Shown one piece after another: positions 56,755-64,000 of a stretch of DNA of 64,000 nt. Both the position numbers and the translations under genes were made by a program. Each line of letters begins with the position of its first letter. Position 1 is the stretch's first letter. The DNA is taken from contig NC_092052.1 in assembly GCF_003086295.3 (NCBI RefSeq), forward strand, positions 78,558,687 through 78,622,686. Reading direction: 5' to 3'. The stretch comes from Arachis hypogaea (Eukaryota > Streptophyta > Magnoliopsida > Fabales > Fabaceae). The notes beneath the pieces are model-generated. The model had not been told where the DNA came from and ran no database searches. It saw only the letters and a list, made by a program, of their open reading frames with translations.

Positions 56755-58514
56755 TGATGACAAGTCATCTTAGCCTAGTTTCACTAGCCTTTTTCTTTTG
56801 TTTTCAACTGAATTATGCACTTTCTTGAGCCATAGGCAAGCCAATTGGGTAGATTTTCATGTTTCCTTTGATTTAATCAACCATGTATGAATTAATGCAA
56901 TTTCATGAGGTTTTATGCTATAATTGTCACATATTATGAAAGAATGAATATCTCATGATTTTGAGCATAGCTTTGATGTGTTTGGTTGATTAATGATAGG
57001 TGAAGAAAGCTTGGAGAAAGGTTGAAGCAAGAAGGAATGGCTAGGAGGAAGAGAGGACAAAAAGTTTGAGCAAAAGTTTGCCTCAAACTTTAGCTCAAAC
57101 TTTTGGATTAATTGAAAATGAACCAGGGAGCAAAAAGCTGGAGCAAAAGTTAGCCTCAAACTTTTTGGCTAACTTTTGGCATCACAAATCAACACCCTGG
57201 AGAGCAAAAGTTTGCGCCAACGTTAGCCCCTAACTTTTTGGCTAACGTTGGCGCATGAAAAACACACCCTGGAGAGCAAAAGTTTGCGCCAACGTTAGCC
57301 TCTAACTTTTGGCTAACGTTGGCGCCATGAGTGTGCAAGGGGAGGCCAACGTTGGAGCAAAAGTTAGACCCCTAACTTTTGCCCCAACGTTGGTATCAGC
57401 AAAAGAGGGTGGCTGATGTGAAAAGTTGGAGTAAAAGTTAGCCTCAAACTTTTTCTCCAACTTTTACTCAAGCTTTCATGATTCCAACCCGGTTCAATTC
57501 GGTTCTTCTCCAAACTCCAAGAGCAATAACCAAGGCCTCTATCAACCCAATTCCATCAAGAGCAAAGGCCCAATTGAAGGCTTGAAGACCATTTGAAGAA
57601 AGTGTATAAATAGCATAGGATTTAAGTTTTTCAAGGAGCTTTTCCTTGGAGTTTTCAGAGAGAGTTTTCGGAGAGTTTTGGTGTTGAGTGAATTTTAAAT
57701 TTCTAAGTCTTGGGGAAGGAGAATTGAATTCCCTTCCTCTTAGTTTTCTTGCTTTCAATTTCAATTACAATTGTCTTGGATCTTGGGTGGAGAATTGAAG
57801 AACTTCTGTTTCAATCTCACCTTGGGATCTTGTTTAATTTTCTGCTTAATTGAATTTCAGTTTCGGTTAATTGCTTTTCATCTACTTTCTTTGGAATCTA
57901 CATTTCCTTTGCAATTGTTCTTGTTGGATCTAGGAAGGCATTGAGATCTAGACTTGGTTTTCTAGTCTCTTGGGTCCTGAGATCCGGATTTCCCATTTCC
58001 CATTCCCTGTTTACTGTTTTCATGCTCATTTACATTTCTGTTTTAAGATCCAGTTCGATTCAAGACATCCTTTACTTCTCTGTTTGTTGCAATTTACTTT
58101 TCCTTGTTTAATTTCTGCAAATCCAACTCCCAATTCCCTTTACAATTCAAGCCATTTACATTTCTTGCACTTTAAGATTCTGCAATTTACATTTCTTGCA
58201 TTCTAAGTTTCTGCCATTTAATTTCTTGCTCTTTAAGATTCAGCACTTTAAATTCCAGTTCTCTTTAATTTCATGCAATTCACCCATTTCCTTTAATTTC
58301 TATGCAATTTAAATTCTGCAAATCACAAATCTCTCAACCAAATCTTGATTCGCTTGACTAAATCAACCACTAAACTAAAATTGCTCAATCCTTCAATCCC
58401 TGTGGGATCGACCTCACTCCCGTGAGTTATTATTACTTGATGCGACCCGGTGCACTTGCCGGTTACATTTGGGTGTTTTGGAGAAATTCGTTTTTCCACA
58501 AAAATATCCCATCA
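56755..58514 (+). repeat. Element 4 5' LTR
   Basis: It is 1760 bp, TGATGACAAG to ATCCCATCA, nearly identical to the solo LTR. Inverted repeats lie at about 57203-57470 and the TATA box at 57605-57613. The inverted-repeat arms are better preserved here than in the solo copy (GGCTAACGTTGGCGC kept where the solo has GTGGGCGC). Confidence 0.94.
57605..57613 (+). promoter_or_regulatory. LTR TATA box, element 4
   Basis: TATAAATAG, about 135-400 bp downstream of the LTR inverted repeats and in the sense of the element. Confidence 0.65.
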
Positions 58515-58520
58515 AGTTTT

Positions 58521-58538
58521 TGGCGCCGTTGCCGGGGA
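58521..58538 (+). promoter_or_regulatory. Primer binding site (tRNA-Asp), element 4
   Basis: TGGCGCCGTTGCCGGGGA, a full 18-nt match to the plant tRNA-Asp complement, 6 nt after the LTR. It fixes the plus orientation of this element. Confidence 0.93.
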
Positions 58539-58861
58539 TTGATTAGATTGACAATGATTAAGTGAGGTGGTGATCTAGATCTAGCATTTTTATTTCCTGT
58601 TTCTCTAATTTTTGACTAACATGCTAACTGTTTGAAATTTTGCCTGAGATAACTGAAACTTCGCTCTAGCAACAAAGTGAAATTTTCCTGGAAATTTCTG
58701 GCTCTATGCAATGCTCTTGCTTACACAAGAGAAGCAATTTCTGCCACTAATCTCCCAAGTCCATCAACTGTTTGATACTTTGTGCCAGCTAACCTTCTGA
58801 ATCACATTCTGAGCTTGAAAATATTCAAACATCACTTGAATTGTTTGTGACTGTGCAGATC
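58539..58861 (+). other. Element 4 leader
   Basis: About 320 bp between primer site and ATG, far shorter than the leaders of elements 1 and 2. No coding region or special structure seen. Confidence 0.6.
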
Positions 58862-59941
58862 ATGGAGGGGAACTCAACAAATTCTTGCAATCATGAGAGT
58901 AATATCCCTACCTTGGATGATAATGTAACCCATAGTTCGAAACAACTATCCATAGCCATGAATGATGTTGCCCAATGGTTTGAAGCTTTTCCACAATGAA
59001 GCATTATCGGATGGGAAGAACTGATGAGTGGACTCCTAGTCAAGTTAAACCCATCACAGAGAGTTGTTAAGCCAGAGGCAGAAGTGCATCCATTCACACA
59101 AGAGAAAGAAATTGAAGGTACTCGTGCAGTCATAAGCCAAAACAAGCAGATGCATCAGCAGACTCTACAACAACTAGACATGATGGCTAGAAAAATCACT
59201 GAGTTGAGACATGCTGTAGTACATACATACAACCTGACTCAAAGCTCATATGGGTGTAATCAAGCTGAACACAGTTTTGGGGCCATTAACCATGAGCAAC
59301 AAAGTTATGAGCAACTACAATCTCCAAGCAATCACTCTAGCATGCTCCAACACAGGCCTCAGAATGATGTGTACAATCCACCTTGGAGAACTCATTCTAA
59401 TGGGAGGGGGGTTGAGAACCAAAACCAAAGACCAAGGGACTTCAACTGCAACAATCCCAGCTTCAAAAATCAACTTAAAACACACCCCCACAACAACAAT
59501 CACACGCACTTCCAACCCCGTCCTACCTCACCATTCGCCCAAAATGACCTTCATCGACCACCACAATTGACACAGCCACAACCACTTCCAACTTTTCAAA
59601 GAATCTATATTCTAGAAATGCTGATGGAGAGGTCCATAAAAATTCAAGAAATGATGGCAATAGAGCAGGAAGAAATAAAGAAACATCAAGAGATGATAAG
59701 CAAGAACCAAGAGGCTTCACTCAGAAGACTTGAAAGGCAGATGGAACAACTGGTTCAAAACCTTGCTGAATTGGGTGAGAAGAAGGGGATTTTGAACCCA
59801 AAGAGCCATGAAAAGGATGCTGGATTGAAAGAGAAGGGAGTCATGGAGGAAAGTAAGAAGGCTATGGAAAGAGAAACAGAGAGAAGGAAGCCCATAGCAA
59901 GAGAAGGAAACCTAAGGCAACAGAAGCCTCAACTTCCATGA
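58862..59941 (+). pseudogene. Gag-like protein of element 4, one premature stop
   Basis: A frame of 359 codons plus stop starts at ATG 58862 (MEGNSTNSCN) and is interrupted by TGA at 58997-58999. This fits a C-to-T change at a CpG in an Arg codon; the frame runs on unchanged. Residues about 85-120 look like a short helix (TLQQLDMMARKITELRH). The middle is Asn/Gln/His/Pro-rich (NQNQRPRDFNCNNPSFKNQ; NNNHTHFQPRPTSPFAQND). Residues about 245-320 form a long charged coiled coil (IKIQEMMAIEQEEIKKHQE; RRLERQMEQLVQNLAELGE), followed by a basic tail. I see no capsid core, zinc knuckle or protease. A structural role is inferred from location between leader and hairpin; function is unproved. Confidence 0.72.
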
Positions 59942-59971
59942 GCACAGAATGAAGGATGTCAAGCTAGTGAC

Positions 59972-60003
59972 AATAAAAGAGCGCTTGTTGGGAGGCAGCC
60001 CAA
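59972..60003 (+). promoter_or_regulatory. Post-stop hairpin motif, element 4
   Basis: ATAAAAGAGCGCTTG is followed by TTGGG-AGGCAG-CCCAA, about 40 nt after the gag-like stop. The stem is identical to elements 1 and 2, with one loop change. Confidence 0.75.
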
Positions 60004-60945
60004 CCTGAGGTAGTTTTCTTTTCATATCTATTTCAATAAAAAGGTTAATTAGTTTTATCTATATTGCAAGAAGCTAAGTTTGGTGTTGCACACCAAAACA
60101 ATCTAAGGGAGAATGAAGGATTCTAAGTTTGGTGTTCCACCAAAATTCCATCATAAAACACATTCTCACTCTCTGCATAATGCTAGCTTCAAGCATTTAG
60201 ATAAACTAGTTAACTATTCTGCCGTTTTCTAGTTTTCAGTTTTATTACTTTTGAAAAAAAGAAAAAGAGTTTCACACATGGTTAATCTGATGCATGAGAA
60301 CCATTGGCAAGGTACTAAGTTTGGTGTTCCCACACCAAAGTAAGTTCAAGGGCCCACAAATAAATCATGCAAGCTAACCATTTCTTCTTTCAAGTGCTTG
60401 GGGAACAAGCAACTTTCAATATCACTGCAGAGTACCATACAAACTTTTGGAGAGATTAGGCATCATCAACCAAAGAGATGAAAGATGAATGTGAAGGCCG
60501 GCAATGATGATGATGAGAAGAAGGAAAGCAAGCGGATTCCAAAAGGTTGTATTGTTAAGTGATTGTTTTACATCAAACACTACTATGATTGAAAGTGATA
60601 TAATACCCCTGCCTGTCTGCATAATATAGTTCTTTATAATTCAATAAGCAAGATGCTTGATCATTCACAACATTTTTCTCTTCAAAACTTGTTTGCACTC
60701 AATACTTCAAAAATGCATCACATGAAAGTTCTTTGAAAAGAAGGATTGAGGAATTAAAACAATTTTGAGGCAAGCAAAAGATTAGGAGAAGTGGCGGTTC
60801 TGGTTGTATGATTATGTATTGAGGCTGCATGCTTGTGAAAACTTGCATGGGAGCTCATAGGCAGGACATGAAGTTCAAAGAAGTATTGTGGAGATTCTCA
60901 AAAATCTATTGATCCAAGAAGCAGCAAAAAAAAAAGAAAGAAAAA
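60004..60945 (+). other. Element 4 3' noncoding region
   Basis: About 940 bp without a gene. CTAAGTTTGGTGTT occurs three times (near 60074, 60123, 60317), twice paired with CACACCAAA to make an imperfect palindrome. These resemble the PPT word of elements 1 and 2, yet no LTR follows any of them. The region ends in an A-rich run at 60925-60945. Confidence 0.65.
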
Positions 60946-63900
60946 CGAGCCTAATGGCTCATTTGGCAGGCTCTCGATTTTTTTTTGTTTTTTTAAGGTT
61001 GACTCTTTCTTTAAATACGTAGAGAGGACATCTAAAGGCGAGAATGCCTATCGGCAGCCGATTTTCGGTACTCTGATCTCATTCTTTAAATGACCTATCC
61101 AGGAGGACATAAGCGAGCCGTATGGCTTATTTAGGTTCCTTTTTTTTCTACGTCTGTTCTTCTTTAAATGACGCTATCGAGGAGCACAAGGGGGTATGCT
61201 CATCTTGCAGTCCTCCATTTTTTTCCGTTTTTTTTATCGTGCTGACTCTCGTTCTTTAATGACGCTATCCCGAGGAGGACACCTAAAGGCGAGCCGTAAT
61301 GGCCTCATCTTCGGCAGGCTCCTCCGTTTTTTTTTACTACGTGCTGACCCTCGTTTTTAAATGACGCTATCCGAGGAGGACACCTAAAGGCGAGCCGTAA
61401 TGGCCTCATCTTCGGCAGGCTCCTCCATTTTTTTTTCGGTTTTTTTTACGTCGTGATGACTCTCGTTCTTTAAATGACGTATCCCGAGGAGGACACCTAA
61501 AGGCGAGCCGTAATGGCCTTATCTTCGGCAGGCTCGTCCTTTTTTTTTTCATTTTTTTTACGTCGTGCTTACCTCGTTCTTTAAATGACGCTAACCGAGG
61601 AGGACACCAAAAGCGAGCCGTAATGGCCTCATCTTCGGCAGGCTCCTCCATTTTTTTTCCGGTTTTTTTTACGTCGTGCTGACTCTCGTTCTTTAAATGA
61701 CGCTATCCCGAGGAGGACACCTAAAGGCGAGCCGTAATGGCCTCATCTTCGGCAGGCTCCTCCGTTTTTTTTTTTACTACGTGCTGACCCTCGTTTTTAA
61801 ATGACGCTATCCGAGGAGGACACCTAAAGGCGAGCCGTAATGGCCTCATCTTCGGCAGGCTCCTCCATTTTTTTTTCGTTTTTTTTACGTCGTGCTGACT
61901 CTCGTTCTTTAAATGACGCTATCCCGAGGAGGACACCTAAAGGCGAGCCGTAATGGCCTCATCTTCGGCAGGCTCCTCCGTTTTTTTTTTTTTTTTTACT
62001 CGTGCTGACCCTCGTTTTTAAATGACGCTATCCCGAGGAGGACACCTAAAGGCGAGCCGTAATGGCCTCATCTTCGGCAGGCTCCTCCATTTTTTTTTCG
62101 TTTTTTTTTACGTCGTGATGACTCTCGTTCTTTAAATGACGCTATCCCGAGGAGGACACCTAAAGGCGAGCCGTAATGGCCTTATCTTCGGCAGGCTCTC
62201 CTTTTTTTTTTCGATTTTTTTTACGTCGTGCTACCTCGTTCTTTAAATGACGCTACCGAGGAGGACACCAAAGCGAGCCGTAATGGCCTCATCTTCGGCA
62301 GGCTCCTCCATTTTTTTTCCGTTTTTTTTACGTCGTGCTGACTCTCGTTCTTTAAATGACGCTATCCGAGGAGGACACCTAAAGGCGAGCCGTAATGGCC
62401 TCATCTTCGGCAGGCTCCTCCGATTTTTTTTTTTTTTTTACGTGCTGACCTCGTTTTTAAATGACGCTATCCCGAGGAGGACACCTAAAGGCGAGCCGTA
62501 ATGGCCTCATCTTCGGCAGGCTCCTCCGATTTTTTTTTCGTTTTTTTTACGTCGTGCTGACTCTCGTTCTTTAAATGACGCTATCCGAGGAGGACACCTA
62601 AAGGCGAGCCGTAATGGCCTCATCTTCGGCAGGCTCCTCCATTTTTTTTTTTTTTTACTCGTGCTGACCTCGTTCTTTAAATGACGCTATCCGAGGAGGA
62701 CACCTAAAGGCGAGCCGTAATGGCCTCATCTTCGGCAGGCTCCTCCATTTTTTTTCCGTTTTTTTTACGTCGTGCTGACTCTCGTTCTTTAAATGACGCT
62801 ATCCCGAGGAGGACACCTAAAGGCGAGCCGTAATGGCCTCATCTTCGGCAGGCTCCTCCGTTTTTTTTTTACTACGTGCTGACCCTCGTTTTTAAATGAC
62901 GCTATCCCGAGGAGGACACCTAAAGGCGAGCCGTAATGGCCTCATCTTCGGCAGGCTCCTCCATTTTTTTTTCGGTTTTTTTTTACGTCGTGCTGACTCT
63001 CGTTCTTTAAATGACGCTATCCCGAGGAGGACACCTAAAGGCGAGCCGTAATGGCCTCATCTTCGGCAGGCTCTCCTTTTTTTTTCGTTTTTTTTACGTC
63101 GTGCTACCTCGTTCTTTAAATGACGCTAACCGAGGAGGACACCAAAGGCGAGCCGTAATGGCCTCATCTTCGGCAGGCTCCTCCATTTTTTTTCCGTTTT
63201 TTTTTACGTCGTGCTGACTCTCGTTCTTTAAATGACGCTATCCCGAGGAGGACACCTAAAGGCGAGCCGTAATGGCCTCATCTTCGGCAGGCTCCTCCGA
63301 TTTTTTTTTCGTTTTTTTTACTCGTGCTGACCCTCGTTCTTTAAATGACGCTATCCCGAGGAGGACACCTAAAGGCGAGCCGTAATGGCCTCATCTTCGG
63401 CAGGCTCCTCCGATTTTTTTTCCGTTTTTTTTACGTCGTGCTGACTCTCGTTCTTTAAATGACGCTATCCCGAGGAGGACACCTAAAGGCGAGCCGTAAT
63501 GGCCTCATCTTCGGCAGGCTCCTCCGATTTTTTTTTTTTTTACTCGTGCTGACCTCGTTCTTTAAATGACGCTATCCCGAGGAGGACACCTAAAGGCGAG
63601 CCGTAATGGCCTCATCTTCGGCAGGCTCCTCCGATTTTTTTTCGTTTTTTTTACGTCGTGCTGACTCTCGTTCTTTAAATGACGCTATCCGAGGAGGACA
63701 CCTAAAGGCGAGCCGTAATGGCCTCATCTTCGGCAGGCTCCTCCGTTTTTTTTTTTTTTTTACGTCGTGCTGACCTCGTTCTTTAAATGACGCTATCCCG
63801 AGGAGGACACCTAAAGGCGAGCCGTAATGGCCTCATCTTCGGCAGGCTCCTCCATTTTTTTTCCGTTTTTTTTACGTCGTGCTGACTCTCGTTCTTTAAA

Positions 63901-64000
63901 TGACGCTATCCGAGGAGGACACCTAAAGGCGAGCCGTAATGGCCTCATCTTCGGCAGGCTCCTCCGGTTTTTTTTTTTACTCGTGCTGACCTCGTTCTTT
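60946..64000. repeat. 115-bp satellite array, block E, indel-rich
   Basis: About 27 monomers. The first 300 bp (60946-61245) are badly eroded, with many small losses (GGTTGACTCTTTCTTTAAATACG, AGCACAAGGGGGTATGC). After that monomers are unusually uniform, but many lack one base of a short homopolymer (CTATCCGAGG for CTATCCCGAGG, GCTACCTCG for GCTTACCCTCG, CCAAAGCG for CCAAAAGGCG). Two monomer types alternate as a dimer of about 220 bp. The array continues past the window end. Confidence 0.93.

Larger units (their letters stand above)
56755..60945 (+). mobile_element. Element 4: LTR retrotransposon lacking its 3' LTR
   Basis: On the plus strand: 5' LTR (56755-58514), primer site, leader, a gag-like frame with one stop, the post-stop hairpin and about 940 bp of 3' noncoding sequence, ending at about 60945 where degenerate satellite begins. 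TACGT precedes the LTR at 56750-56754; no 3' LTR or second TACGT is found. No protease, RT or integrase is seen. It is therefore either truncated by recombination or joined wrongly in assembly. Confidence 0.88.

Noticed and set aside
59024..59941. Possible separate gene starting at the Met at 59024
   Set aside because: The frame is open back to ATG 58862 apart from one TGA, so it is better read as one interrupted gag-like frame.

Overview
This window is plant repeat DNA. It holds no recognisable single-copy host gene, no complete RNA gene and no prokaryotic feature. The best guess for the source is a legume, very probably peanut or a wild Arachis. That rests on the 115-bp satellite, on LTR retrotransposons carrying the CTGGCGTTGAACGCCAG-type palindromes I associate with peanut Ty3-gypsy elements, and on tRNA-Asp-primed Tat/Athila-like structure. 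The genus is my recognition of repeat families and was not searched.

Layout. A tandem satellite of about 115 bp (monomer shape: GAGCCGTAATGG, GGCAGGCTCCTCC, T-tract, CCGG, T-tract, TACGTCGTGCTGAC, TTTAAATGACGC, CGAGGAGGACACC) fills about 28 kb and is broken by retrotransposons into blocks A (1-3393), B (14122-23227), C (42213-52962), D (54725-56754) and E (60946-64000). Element 1 (3394-14121, minus strand, TSD ACCCT) is a non-autonomous element with gag-protease and an extra ORF. Element 3 (23228-42212, minus strand, TSD AGGAC) is a non-autonomous element with only a gag-like ORF. Its 5' LTR is split by element 2 (30321-41506, minus strand, TSD AGCTA), which carries a full gag-protease-RT-RNase H-integrase frame. 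Element 4 (plus strand, TSD TACGT) occurs as a solo LTR (52963-54724) and again as 5' LTR plus internal region without a 3' LTR (56755-60945). Both copies sit at the same satellite position, and an unoccupied copy of that site lies at 51593-51597.

How the parts relate. Element 2 could once have supplied reverse transcriptase and integrase to elements 1, 3 and 4, which lack pol; this is inference from the family pattern. By-eye LTR divergence (about 3% for element 3, about 2.5% for element 1, about 1% for element 2) agrees with the nesting order. Every coding region is broken by in-frame stops, mostly explained by C-to-T changes at Gln or Arg codons, as expected of methylated, silenced repeats.

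Most interesting structure. All four families share two cis features that their annotation does not explain. The first is a short hairpin block (stem TTGGG/CCCAA, loop AGGCAA, usually preceded by GCGCTTG) about 30-50 nt after the last stop codon. The second is a cluster of short palindromes, different in sequence for each family, about 100-400 bp upstream of the LTR TATA box. In elements 1 and 2 the palindromes recur with a period of about 30 bp inside the element, and in element 2 also inside the coding frame. Block E shows homopolymer-compressed monomers that look like unpolished assembly.
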